64,000 bases of DNA from positions 3,136-67,135 of the forward strand of contig JAVBPH010000042.1 of NCBI GenBank assembly GCA_031549725.1, in the 5' to 3' direction. Of this stretch, positions 49,409 through 58,112 are shown piece after piece (within the stretch, counting starts at the first letter, position 1; each line of letters begins with the position of its first letter). A program made the translations under genes and the position numbers. Origin of the DNA: UBA937 sp031549725. Its GTDB lineage: Bacteria > Spirochaetota > Spirochaetia > Treponematales > Breznakiellaceae. The notes below the pieces were generated by a model. The model was not told the DNA's origin. It worked only from the letters and a program-made list of their open reading frames with translations, and made no database searches.

Positions 49409-50549
49409 TGAATCAATTAAAATTACTGATCCTTCAGAAGATGTGACTTCGCAGTTTTCCCCGGAGGAAAACAATGAAGCCTCTGAAGTTTCGGAATTAT
49501 CTAAAAAGGGGTACCAGCTCCTTAAAGAAAATAAAACCAGTGAAGCCATTGAATGTTTTCACAAAATTCTGGATTCAGACCAGGATAACAATTATGCCCT
49601 GGTTGGACTTGGGGATGCCGCCAGAAAACGCGGCGCTTTTAAGGAAGCGGTGGAGTATTACCAGCGCTGTCTTTCCCACCATCCCGGCAATAACTATGCC
49701 CTGTTTGGCCTGGCTGACTGCTACAAGGCCTTAAACCAATACCACAAAGCTATTGATATATGGGAGCAGTACCTGCTTCATGATGACCGGAATATCACGG
49801 TTTTGACCCGGGTAGCCGATGCATACCGGAAAGTCCGGGATTTTAAAAAATCCAAGGCGGTTTATTTACGGGTACTGGAAATGGAAGAACAAAACCCCTA
49901 TGCCATCATTGGTCTGGGACACCTCCATTACGATTTTAAGGAATACCGGGACGCCCTGTATTACTGGGAAAAAATGCTCAGTACCAACAAGGGACCCATT
50001 GATATCCGGGTGCTTACATCCATCGGAAACTGCCACAGAAAGCTGAAAACCTTTGACCAGGGTATTCAGTATTTTGAAAAAGCCCTGGAAATGGATCCCT
50101 ATAACTTTTATGCCCTCTTTGGGCTGGCAGACTGCTACCGGGGAATGAACCAGCAGTACAGGTCTTTGGAATACTGGAATCTTATCCTGGAGCAGGATCC
50201 CCGGAATAAGGTCATTCTTACCCGGGCAGGCGATGCCTACCGGAATCTTAATGACTATGAAAAAGCTATTGATTACTACAAACGGGCGTTAAACATCGAA
50301 TTTGATACCTATGCGGTCCTTGGTTTGGCCGTGGTTGCTAAAGCCCAGGGTAAATTCGATGAAGCCGCTGAATCCTTGGCCAGGCTTGTCCAGCAGGACC
50401 CCAAAAATTACAGGCTGTACATGGAACTGGCGGACTGTTATGTCAAAAAAGGTGATAAGAATAAGGCTCTAGAAGTTTTAGGTGATTTCCAGAAATTGGG
50501 AATCCGTAACAGCTCTATTACGGAGTTAGTGGAAAAACTTAAGCCCTAA
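49401..50549 (+). CDS. TPR-repeat protein
   Basis: 382 residues, cytoplasmic. After an acidic N-terminus (residues 1-35), about ten canonical TPRs follow at 34-residue spacing, for example YALVGLGDAARKRGAFKEAV, YALFGLADCYKALNQYHKAI, YALFGLADCYRGMNQQYRSL and YALVL-type YAVLGLAVVAKAQGKFDEAA. The near-identical YALFGLADCY repeats point to internal duplication. It overlaps the 49064 gene and is immediately followed (no gap) by rlmN. Binding partner unknown. Confidence 0.9.
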   Translation: MSDESIKITDPSEDVTSQFSPEENNEASEVSELSKKGYQLLKENKTSEAIECFHKILDSDQDNNYALVGLGDAARKRGAFKEAVEYYQRCLSHHPGNNYALFGLADCYKALNQYHKAIDIWEQYLLHDDRNITVLTRVADAYRKVRDFKKSKAVYLRVLEMEEQNPYAIIGLGHLHYDFKEYRDALYYWEKMLSTNKGPIDIRVLTSIGNCHRKLKTFDQGIQYFEKALEMDPYNFYALFGLADCYRGMNQQYRSLEYWNLILEQDPRNKVILTRAGDAYRNLNDYEKAIDYYKRALNIEFDTYAVLGLAVVAKAQGKFDEAAESLARLVQQDPKNYRLYMELADCYVKKGDKNKALEVLGDFQKLGIRNSSITELVEKLKP

Positions 50550-51578
50550 ATGACCTCCTTGTCGGGACTCTGTCCGGAACAAATTCAGACTCTCCTTCCC
50601 TCTCTTCCACCCTTCCGGGTAAAACAGATTTTTAAATGGATTGCCCGGGGCGTTGTTTCATTTGATGAAATGACCGATCTTTCCCTGGATCTGCGCAGGG
50701 ATTTAAAAAATCAATATGTGATCTATTCCAGCTCGGTTTCCAAAAAACTCGAAGATGAAGACGGGACTATAAAACTTCAGCTGACATTAAAGGACGGGGT
50801 AAACATAGAGGCGGTGCTCCTTTCGGATGGTGAAGACCGGCGGACAGCCTGCCTTTCCACCCAGGCGGGCTGTCCCATGGCCTGCGCCTTCTGTAAAACC
50901 GGAACCCTGGGATTTTACCGTAACCTGGATGCCTCGGAAATAGTAGAACAGTTTTTCCATCTAAAATCCCTGGGCAGGGATATTTCAAATATTGTTGTTA
51001 TGGGAATGGGGGAACCCCTGCTTAACCTGAATGAACTGCGCCAGGCCGTAGCGGTAATATGCCATCCCGAAGGCCTGGGGCTGTCCCGGAGGAGAATTAC
51101 CATTTCCACCAGCGGTATAGCTGAGGGTATCAGGGAAATGGCTGACCATGGGCCGGAGGTCCGTCTGGCGGTTTCCATTACCACCGCGGATGAAAAACTG
51201 CGGACCAGGCTGATGCCTGTGAATAAAAGTAATCCCCTGCGGGTTTTGAAGGAAGCCCTCCTCCGCTACCAGGAACAAAGGGACAGAAGGATTACCCTGG
51301 AAGCGGTTCTCCTGGGGGGCATTAATACGAGACAGCAGGATATCGATGCTTTGGCTGCATTTGCCAAGGGCCTGGACTGTGTTATCAACCTTATTCCCTG
51401 GAATCCCGTGGAGGGACTTTTTTTTGAGGGAATCCGGATAACCGAGCCCAAAAACCTGGAAGTGGAGAATTTTTCCAGGCAGCTGGAAAAACGGGGGTTA
51501 AATGTAACCCGGCGTTACAGAAAAGGCCGGGGAGTTTCCGGAGCCTGCGGTCAGCTGGGGAATGTTGATCCTTATTAA
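50550..51578 (+). CDS. rlmN: Dual-specificity RNA methyltransferase RlmN
   Basis: Radical-SAM enzyme methylating C2 of A2503 in 23S rRNA and A37 in some tRNAs. Cluster motif CPMACAFC gives Cys108, Cys112 and Cys115; the C-terminal methyl-carrying cysteine is in GVSGACGQL (Cys333). NIVVMGMGEPLLN and VISTSG-like ITISTSGI are also typical. 342 residues. ATG directly follows the TPR stop. A double-hairpin repeat array begins about 25 bases after the stop. Confidence 0.97.
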   Translation: MTSLSGLCPEQIQTLLPSLPPFRVKQIFKWIARGVVSFDEMTDLSLDLRRDLKNQYVIYSSSVSKKLEDEDGTIKLQLTLKDGVNIEAVLLSDGEDRRTACLSTQAGCPMACAFCKTGTLGFYRNLDASEIVEQFFHLKSLGRDISNIVVMGMGEPLLNLNELRQAVAVICHPEGLGLSRRRITISTSGIAEGIREMADHGPEVRLAVSITTADEKLRTRLMPVNKSNPLRVLKEALLRYQEQRDRRITLEAVLLGGINTRQQDIDALAAFAKGLDCVINLIPWNPVEGLFFEGIRITEPKNLEVENFSRQLEKRGLNVTRRYRKGRGVSGACGQLGNVDPY

Positions 51579-51604
51579 GGATTGGGGAAATTAAAAACAG
51601 AATT

Positions 51605-51816
51605 TTTCTGCGGTGATTTCGAGGGCCTCAATCACCGAGTGTCTTGGTCCCTGAAGCTCTCGAAGGGACCTGCGAAAAAAAACCTATTGTCACTGGTGAT
51701 TTCGAGAGCCTCAATCACCGAGACTTCCGGTTCCTGAGGTTCTCGAAGCATCGATGGGACCTGCGAAAAAGAAACTTATTGTCACCGGTGATTTCGAGGG
51801 CCTCAATCACCGGGAT
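51605..51816. repeat. Tandem double-hairpin array (family 3, array 2), two and a half units
   Basis: Hairpin 1 copies at 51611, 51694 and 51786 read GGTGATT-loop-AATCACC with loops TCGAGGGCCTC, TCGAGAGCCTC and TCGAGGGCCTC. Hairpin 2 copies have loops GAAGCTCTCGA and GAGGTTCTCGA; the second carries a CATCGATG insertion in its right arm. The third unit stops after hairpin 1, six bases before the map stop codon. Compared with array 1 the stem has changed G-C to A-T on both arms. It lies between convergent rlmN and map. Confidence 0.92.
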
Positions 51817-51821
51817 GCCTT

Positions 51822-52574
51822 TTATTCCGTTAGGATCTCCGTATGATCGTCAAAAATAGCTATGGTGTGTTCCCAGTGGGCCGAAGGTTTATCATCCGCG
51901 GTAACCACTGTCCAGTCGTCTTCAAGGATCTCCACATCTCCGGTACCGAGGTTGATCATGGGTTCAATGGCCAGGACCATGCCTTCCATCAATTTCGGAT
52001 TTGGGCCATGGGCGTAATTTGGCACCTGGGGATCTTCGTGGACATCCAGGCCCACACCGTGGCCGCAGAACTGATGAACCACACCGTAACCGTGGGCAGT
52101 GGCATGTCCGTATACCCCCCGGGATATTTCCAGCAGCCTGGACCCGGCTTTTGCCCGTTCGATGCCTTTATAAAGGCATTCCCTGGTTACCTGGTTTAAT
52201 GTATGGAGCTCGTCACTTACCCGGCCTACTTCCACAGTCACCGCCTGGTCGCTGAAATATCCCCCTAAATCGATACCGCAGTCCAGGGATACCAGATCGC
52301 CATCGGCAAATTTACGTTTTGAGGGAATTCCGTGGATAACCTCATTATTTATGGATATACAGATGGCCCCGGGAAAAGGATTCGATCCGGGGCCATAACC
52401 TAAAAAGGCCGGGGTGCCTCCGGCTTTTTTTATCCAGTTCCTGGTCCACTGGTCAATTTCCAGGCTGGTCACTCCAGCCTGCACGAAGGGCATCAGTTCT
52501 TTGAACATGGCACTTAAAAGGCGGCAGGATTCCCTGATTCCGTCAATTTGTTTTGTATTTTTCAGCCGTATCAT
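51822..52574 (-). CDS. map: Methionine aminopeptidase, type I
   Basis: Removes initiator methionine from new proteins. Metal ligands are visible in their usual contexts: LDCGIDLGGYFSDQAVTV (two Asp), HGVGLDVHEDPQVPNY (His), LAIEPMINLGTG (Glu) and SAHWEHTIAIF (Glu). 250 residues, the short cytosolic type without N-terminal zinc domain. The start at ATG 52574 gives the family N-terminus IRLKNTKQIDGIRESCRL. It ends the long V/A-ATPase transcript, 43 bases after the DnaJ-like gene. Confidence 0.96.
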   Translation of the reverse strand: MIRLKNTKQIDGIRESCRLLSAMFKELMPFVQAGVTSLEIDQWTRNWIKKAGGTPAFLGYGPGSNPFPGAICISINNEVIHGIPSKRKFADGDLVSLDCGIDLGGYFSDQAVTVEVGRVSDELHTLNQVTRECLYKGIERAKAGSRLLEISRGVYGHATAHGYGVVHQFCGHGVGLDVHEDPQVPNYAHGPNPKLMEGMVLAIEPMINLGTGDVEILEDDWTVVTADDKPSAHWEHTIAIFDDHTEILTE

Positions 52575-52617
52575 ATTTATTTCCTCCAGGGGAACCGCAA
52601 AAACGCTCCCCGGATTT

Positions 52618-53394
52618 TTAGACCCGCAATTTACGTTTCAGGACCGCCGTATTTGGCAGGGCCGGATCTTTTTTCAAAGCGTCCTTAAACACCGTTTGGG
52701 CTCCCTGGAATTCCCCCATTTTAAACAGGGTTTCCGCCATGGAACGCATCCACCGGGCTTCATCCCGAGACGAAAATCCCAGGGTAAGCATTTCTTCCAG
52801 GCAGCTTATATAGGTTTCATCATCCACCGCATGGTGAAGTTTCAGCCTGACCAGTTCCTTCAAAAAGGTTTCTACCTCGGGCATAAAATGCTTGAAATAG
52901 GGCTTTCTTCGCTCTTCCCGGATGAGGGACGTTAACAGGCAAAAGGCTTCAAAGATATGGCCCCGCTTCTCGAGTTCCTCCGCCAATATAAAGGTACAGT
53001 CCATCCAGTCTTCCCGGTCAAGGTATTTTTCCATAGAAAAATCAAGCCCGCCCTGTTTGTCCCATACCTCAATGGCTTCATCATCCTCCAGGTGAAGGAA
53101 ATAAAAAAAGATAAGCTTTGCCTGGCTGGAAGGATCATCGGCCCTTTCCTTCAGGAAAGTCCGGTAATCAAAATCTGCATGTTTTATAAAGCGGATGTAG
53201 GAGCTGTCGTATTTTTCCCGGCGGATAGGATCGGATAATACTTCATACGCGGCCAGGAGCTTGCGCATCCTGGCTTCGGTGCCCTGGCCTGCTAAGTCGG
53301 GATGGACCTTTTTAGCCAGCTCCCGGAAGGCTTTTTTTATTTCATCACCCGATGCGGTGTGGCTTACACCGAGAAGATCATAATAATTTTCCAC
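52618..53394 (-). CDS. J-domain protein with C-terminal helical repeats
   Basis: DnaJ-like co-chaperone. The J domain occupies residues 1-65 with the essential HPD at 31-33 (AKKVHPDLAG); there is no Gly/Phe region, zinc centre or DnaJ C-domain, so this is a type III J protein. Residues 80-258 are helical and TPR-like (LILFYFLHLEDDEAIEVW, AEELEKRGHIFEAFCLLTSL, AETLFKMGEFQGAQTVFKDA). It should recruit DnaK to a specific client; which is unknown. Eight bases separate it from the flavodoxin-like gene. Confidence 0.9.
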   Translation of the reverse strand: MENYYDLLGVSHTASGDEIKKAFRELAKKVHPDLAGQGTEARMRKLLAAYEVLSDPIRREKYDSSYIRFIKHADFDYRTFLKERADDPSSQAKLIFFYFLHLEDDEAIEVWDKQGGLDFSMEKYLDREDWMDCTFILAEELEKRGHIFEAFCLLTSLIREERRKPYFKHFMPEVETFLKELVRLKLHHAVDDETYISCLEEMLTLGFSSRDEARWMRSMAETLFKMGEFQGAQTVFKDALKKDPALPNTAVLKRKLRV

Positions 53395-53402
53395 GATAAC
53401 GG

Positions 53403-53810
53403 TTAAGCTCCGATACGTTTCCCCAGGGCTTCCGCATGGGGGGCATTAAGGATAATATCACTCCAGTTTACGATCATGCCTTCTTTTTCCATGGCCCTCA
53501 TAATATTTGAAAGGGCTTTATTGCTGAAAAGGGTTCCCTTCCGGAGAAAGGCGGCGCTTTTCTTGCCAACCAGAGAACTGGCTGAGGACAGAACCTTTGA
53601 CAGGGCATCGGGAATTTTTCCGCTGAAAAAGGAGTTTGCCTCTGCTGCAACCACGATATATTCATACCCGGGCAGCCGGACCCCATCCTCTGTCCAGGCA
53701 TCGATAATATCCACCCGGTGCCCCATGGACTCAATCCCCTTAGCCAGGGACTTAACATAATCCGGCGGAGCACTTCTCTGGGCCGGAACACTAATAATTA
53801 TCACTCTCAT
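53403..53810 (-). CDS. Small flavodoxin-like-fold protein
   Basis: 135 residues with alternating strands and helices: RVIIISVPA, a DYVKSLAKGIESMGHRVDII helix-strand, YEYIVVAAEANSFFSGKIP, and KKSAAFLRKGTLFSNKA. This matches the flavodoxin-like order, but the canonical FMN phosphate loop (T-x-T-G-x-T) is not evident, so FMN binding is doubtful. It follows the universal-stress gene by three bases and is part of the ATPase transcript. Confidence 0.7.
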   Translation of the reverse strand: MRVIIISVPAQRSAPPDYVKSLAKGIESMGHRVDIIDAWTEDGVRLPGYEYIVVAAEANSFFSGKIPDALSKVLSSASSLVGKKSAAFLRKGTLFSNKALSNIMRAMEKEGMIVNWSDIILNAPHAEALGKRIGA

Positions 53811-53813
53811 ACG

Positions 53814-54299
53814 TTATGCCTGTTTGTAAAGCTGATCAATATTCGGTTCTTTTACGAGCAAAACCGAACATTTTGCATTTACCATGATTTCCCGGTGGGC
53901 ATGGGAAATAATATCCCGGGAACTCCGGTCCTTTTCCCACCCGCCGAGAACAATAAGATCCGCCCCTTTTTCATCAGCGGCGGAGAGGATTTCCGTATAT
54001 ACCGCTCCTCTGCGGAGATCCTTCTCTATTTTAACATTTTTAGCCTTGGCCAGCTCATCCACAAAAGAAAGATACCGGTCTCCATTCGCTTCAAGGCTTT
54101 GTTCATACTCCTGGCTTTCTTCCTGAATAAAGATTTTACTCAGGGTAAGCTGCCGGATGGTCGCGGTATCCACCACATAAACGGCGCTTAACTGACACCG
54201 GTACAGTTTCGCCATGATTATGGCATATTTCGCCGCTAAAATGGAAGCATCAGAACCAGTTATGGCAACTAAAATATTCGAAAATAATGGTTTTATCAT
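53814..54299 (-). CDS. Universal stress protein (UspA) family protein
   Basis: 161 residues with the Usp alpha/beta fold: FSNILVAITGSDASILAAKYAI, CQLSAVYVVDTATIRQL, GADLIVLGGWEKDR and the C-terminal NAKCSVLLVKEP. The ATP-binding G-2x-G-9x-G-S/T signature is not intact (LGGWEKDRSSRDI), which suggests a non-ATP-binding UspA type. Its start overlaps the atpD stop by four bases, so it is translated with the V/A-ATPase. A link between stress and ATPase is only inferred from context. Confidence 0.88.
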   Translation of the reverse strand: MIKPLFSNILVAITGSDASILAAKYAIIMAKLYRCQLSAVYVVDTATIRQLTLSKIFIQEESQEYEQSLEANGDRYLSFVDELAKAKNVKIEKDLRRGAVYTEILSAADEKGADLIVLGGWEKDRSSRDIISHAHREIMVNAKCSVLLVKEPNIDQLYKQA

Positions 54300-54919
54300 T
54301 CTTTACCGGCCTTCCTTTTGAGCAGCTTGCTGGTAAAGAAAGAATCCCGGTCTCTCTCCTCCAGCGCTGCTTCGATATAAACTTTTGTATCCCTGGCTGT
54401 AGGTATAACCATCTTTTCAAGGGCATTGACCCGCCGTTGGGTTTTTCGGACCTCCCGGGCAAGACGCCAGGATATGGTTCTAACCGCGGCTAGTTCCGTG
54501 AGGATTTTAAGCAACTTGAAGAATTCTACCACGGTTTCATCACATTCTGCAAATGAATTCGCCGGGGAATATTTAAGCTCAATTTCGGGCAGATGCACCT
54601 CAAGTCCGGGAAGATTCATCCCTGCCACGACGGCCCTTTTTTCCTGGAGATCAAATTTATATTCAATATCCCTGGAAAGGCGGTCTGCTTTTTCCCTGCC
54701 GATGGCCACCAGCATGCGTTTCATGGCGGGATAAGCGGTTTCCACCGCATGTTCCAGGTCCCTCTCCAGGATTTTTACCTGTTCCACATGGCGCATGAGT
54801 TCCATAACCAGGATTTCCCTCTTTTGGTTAAGCAGGTCGTACCCTTCCTCGGCGGTGGCAAGCCGTTCCTTGACCCGCATGAGGTTGCTTTTAGTAGGGG
54901 CAATGGTTTCCCTGGCCAT
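54296..54919 (-). CDS. atpD: V/A-type ATP synthase subunit D
   Basis: Central rotor stalk subunit, a long antiparallel coiled coil inserted in the A3B3 ring. N-terminal PTKSNLMRVKERLATAEEGYDLLNQKRE is diagnostic (seen in parts), and the C-terminal helix VRKTQRRVNALEKMVIP is typical. 207 residues, normal. It starts two bases after the atpB stop and overlaps the Usp gene by four bases. Confidence 0.97.
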   Translation of the reverse strand: MARETIAPTKSNLMRVKERLATAEEGYDLLNQKREILVMELMRHVEQVKILERDLEHAVETAYPAMKRMLVAIGREKADRLSRDIEYKFDLQEKRAVVAGMNLPGLEVHLPEIELKYSPANSFAECDETVVEFFKLLKILTELAAVRTISWRLAREVRKTQRRVNALEKMVIPTARDTKVYIEAALEERDRDSFFTSKLLKRKAGKE

Positions 54920-54921
54920 GA

Positions 54922-56325
54922 TTACCTGGGACCTCCGGCCTGATCTGCCATAATCGGATCCAGGTACTTTTCAATATATTCCCGTTTGATCCGCAACAGT
55001 TCATCCCTGGGAAGGGTTCCCAGGACCTGCCAGCCTAAATCCAGGGTCCGTTCTATACTCCGGTCCTCAAACTCACCCTGGGAAAGGAAAATCTGCTCGA
55101 ATTTTTCCCCAAACTGGAGGTACAGTTTATCCGTTGGAGAAAGTTCTTCCTCGCCAATGATGGATGCCAGGTTCCGGATTGATTTTACCTTCGAATATGC
55201 CGCAAAAAGCTGGCTGGAAACGTCCTTATGGTCTTCCCTGGTCATGCCCTCACCGATTCCGTCCTTCATCAGCCTGGAGAGGCTGGGGAGACCCGCCACA
55301 GGGGGATACACCCCCCGCTGGGTAAGTTCCCGGTCCAGAACAATCTGCCCCTCGGTGATGTACCCGGAAAGGTCCGGAATAGGATGGCTTATATCGTCAT
55401 TCGGCATGGTAAGAATAGGAATCTGGGTGATGGACCCGCTGGAATCGCTGATCTTCCCCGCCCGTTCATACAGTGCAGCCAGGTCGGAATAGAGATACCC
55501 CGGATATCCCTTGCGGCTGGGAACTTCTCCCCGGATGGAGGAAACCTCCCGGAGGGCTTCGCAGTAGTTGGTCATATCGGTCATAACCACCAGGACGTGC
55601 ATGTTTTTTTCATAGGCCAGGTATTCCGCCGCGGTTAATGCGCACCGGGGGGCTACCAGGCGTTCCAGGGACGGGGCATCCGCCAGGGAGAGGAAAACCA
55701 CCACATTGGCAAGAACCCCGGTTTTTTCAAAATCATCCAGAAAAAACCGGGCCACGTCGTATTTTATCCCCATGGCGCAGAACACAATAACAAAGGATTC
55801 ATCCGCATTTTTGATCTTGGCCTGCCGGACAATCTGGGCTGCCAGTTTGTTGTGGGGAAGCCCGTTTCCGGAAAAGATGGGCAGCTTCTGCCCCCGGATA
55901 AGGGTATTCATCCCGTCTATGGCGGAAATTCCCGTCTGGATAAAGTCCCTGGGATAGGTTCTGGCATAAGGATTGATCGGGAGGCCGTTCACATCCCGCA
56001 GGTTGGATGAAAAAATATCACCATACCCGTCAATGGGCTGTCCCAGACCATTAAAGACCCGGCCCAGCAGCCCCGGGCCCACCCGGATTTCCATGGGACG
56101 TCCCAGGAATTCCACCCGGGAATCATCCGCGGAAAGGCCCGTATTGCTTCCGAAGATCTGGATGGCGGTCCAGTCTTCACTCATATCAACCACCCGGCCC
56201 AGCCGGCGGCTGCCCTCACGGTCATAGACCGCCACTACTTCATTAAACCCGACTCCCCGGCTCCGTTCGGTGATTACCACGGGACCTTCAATCCGGGAAA
56301 GTCTCCGGAATTCTACACCCCTCAT
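54922..56325 (-). CDS. atpB: V/A-type ATP synthase subunit B
   Basis: Non-catalytic nucleotide-site subunit of the A3B3 hexamer. 467 residues. N-terminal beta barrel (RIEGPVVITERSRGVGFNEVV), GLLGRVFNGLGQPIDG, SAIDGMNTLIRGQKLPIFS (no Walker A, as expected for B), VVVMTDMTNYCEALREVS and PSRKGYPGYLYSDLA are family hallmarks. ATGA overlap with atpA. Confidence 0.98.
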   Translation of the reverse strand: MRGVEFRRLSRIEGPVVITERSRGVGFNEVVAVYDREGSRRLGRVVDMSEDWTAIQIFGSNTGLSADDSRVEFLGRPMEIRVGPGLLGRVFNGLGQPIDGYGDIFSSNLRDVNGLPINPYARTYPRDFIQTGISAIDGMNTLIRGQKLPIFSGNGLPHNKLAAQIVRQAKIKNADESFVIVFCAMGIKYDVARFFLDDFEKTGVLANVVVFLSLADAPSLERLVAPRCALTAAEYLAYEKNMHVLVVMTDMTNYCEALREVSSIRGEVPSRKGYPGYLYSDLAALYERAGKISDSSGSITQIPILTMPNDDISHPIPDLSGYITEGQIVLDRELTQRGVYPPVAGLPSLSRLMKDGIGEGMTREDHKDVSSQLFAAYSKVKSIRNLASIIGEEELSPTDKLYLQFGEKFEQIFLSQGEFEDRSIERTLDLGWQVLGTLPRDELLRIKREYIEKYLDPIMADQAGGPR

Positions 56326-58112
56326 AGGACCTCCTTGCTCCGGTACTGCCGTTCCACATTTTCCAGGGCGGCATTCATTTCCCGTTCAAAATCTACCAGA
56401 GCTTCGGCATCATCATTATTTATTTCACTCTTAAGCCGGGAAAGTTTTTCCCGGATAGGAAGGCTGGTGATCTTGATTAATGGCGCCCCCAGTTTTATAC
56501 AGCCCAGGGATTTTTCATAAAATTCCATGATCAGTTCCAGGAGCCTTACCTGTTTTACGGGAACACAGTACATATCAATTTCGTCAAAGGAATTCTGCTG
56601 CAGGAACCCGTCCTTGATGATATCCGCGGTGATCAGCACCAGCCGCTGGTCATCCGGGAGGGCATCCGGGCCGATGAGGCGCACGATCTCCGCAAGCCTT
56701 TGTTCCCGCTTCAATAAATCAAGGGCCTTCTGGCGTACGGTTGCCCAGACCGGGTTCACCCGTTCCCACCAGGGCCTTACTTCTTCGGCATATTCGGAAT
56801 AGCTGTCTATCCAGCTGATGGCCGGATAATGTCTGGCGTTGGCCAGGTCCCGGTCCAGAGCCCAGAAACAGCGGATAAACCGTTTGGTATGCTGGGTAAC
56901 CGGCTCGGAGAAATCCCCGCCGGGGGGACTGACCGCACCGATAATCGTAACCGATCCTTCCGAATCTGAAAGGGTGGATACCCGGCCGGCCCTTTCGTAG
57001 AACTCGGCAAGCCTGGTGGGCAGGTATGCGGGGAAGCCCTCTTCCGCGGGCATTTCCTCCATGCGGCCGGAAAGTTCCCGGAGGGCCTCCGCCCAGCGGC
57101 TGGTGGAATCCGCCATGATCGCCACATGGTATCCCATGTCCCGGTAAAACTCCGCCAGGGTAAGTCCCGTATAAATTGATACTTCCCGGGCGGCCACGGG
57201 CATATTTGAAGTATTTGCTATCAGGATGGTCCGCTCCATCAGGGAACGTCCTGTCCTGGGGTCGGTCAGTTTCGGAAAGTCCGTAAGCACGTCGGTCATT
57301 TCATTGCCCCGTTCACCGCAGCCAATGTAAATAATCACGTCCGCATCGCACCATTTGGCGATGGCATGCTGGGTCATGGTTTTTCCTGTGCCGAAACCCC
57401 CGGGGATTGCGGCGGTTCCTCCCTTGGAAAGGGGGAACAGGACGTCCACCACCCGGAGCCCGGTTACCAGGGGCTGGTCCGGGGAAAGCCGTTTTGCCGA
57501 GGGCCTGGAAACCCGGACCGGCCACCACTGGGCCAAAGAAATGTCCTCCCCCTTATCGGTCCTGGCAATTATCGATGCACAGGTTTCATCACCCTCGCCC
57601 TTCAGTTCCGTAATAAAGCCGCCCCGGGTATTTGGGGGGACCATGATTTTGCATTCAATACTTTCGGTTTCTTTCACCCTGCCGAGGATAAGCCCCGGCC
57701 GGGCTTCAACCTTTTCTCCCCGGCTAAGTTTTGCAGCCGTATCGGGATCAGGGACAAAGTGCCACGTTTTAGTTAAATCCAGGGGATCACTCCGGGCGCC
57801 GGGATCCATAAAGGCGCCGCCCTGGCGGTACAGGAATTCCAGGGGCCGCTGGATCCCGTCATATATGGTACCGATCAGTCCTGGACCTAAAAACGCCGAC
57901 AGGGGCCGGCCGGTGGAAAAGGTATCCGCACCAATTTCCATACCCGTATCATCCTCATATACCTGGATAATCGCCTCATCCCTTTCCAGGCGGACAATTT
58001 CCCCGATGATCCGTTTTTCCCCAACTTCTACCAGATCGTACAGTCCGGCTTCACCCAGGCCGGAAGCCCGGACAATAGGACCGGAAATACGTTTTACCTG
58101 TCCTTTAATCAT
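56322..58112 (-). CDS. atpA: V/A-type ATP synthase catalytic subunit A
   Basis: Catalytic ATP-hydrolysing or -synthesising subunit. 596 residues include the A-type insert absent from F-type alpha/beta. Walker A GGFGTGKTM at 238-246, IYIGCGERGNEMTDVL, LMADSTSRWAEALRELSGRM and VSPPGGDFSEPVTQ are clear. The start overlaps atpE by eight bases. No intein is present. Confidence 0.98.
   Translation of the reverse strand: MIKGQVKRISGPIVRASGLGEAGLYDLVEVGEKRIIGEIVRLERDEAIIQVYEDDTGMEIGADTFSTGRPLSAFLGPGLIGTIYDGIQRPLEFLYRQGGAFMDPGARSDPLDLTKTWHFVPDPDTAAKLSRGEKVEARPGLILGRVKETESIECKIMVPPNTRGGFITELKGEGDETCASIIARTDKGEDISLAQWWPVRVSRPSAKRLSPDQPLVTGLRVVDVLFPLSKGGTAAIPGGFGTGKTMTQHAIAKWCDADVIIYIGCGERGNEMTDVLTDFPKLTDPRTGRSLMERTILIANTSNMPVAAREVSIYTGLTLAEFYRDMGYHVAIMADSTSRWAEALRELSGRMEEMPAEEGFPAYLPTRLAEFYERAGRVSTLSDSEGSVTIIGAVSPPGGDFSEPVTQHTKRFIRCFWALDRDLANARHYPAISWIDSYSEYAEEVRPWWERVNPVWATVRQKALDLLKREQRLAEIVRLIGPDALPDDQRLVLITADIIKDGFLQQNSFDEIDMYCVPVKQVRLLELIMEFYEKSLGCIKLGAPLIKITSLPIREKLSRLKSEINNDDAEALVDFEREMNAALENVERQYRSKEVL

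Noticed and set aside
51644..51859. 71-codon frame between rlmN and map
   Set aside because: It reads through the second double-hairpin array; the peptide is the translated repeat.
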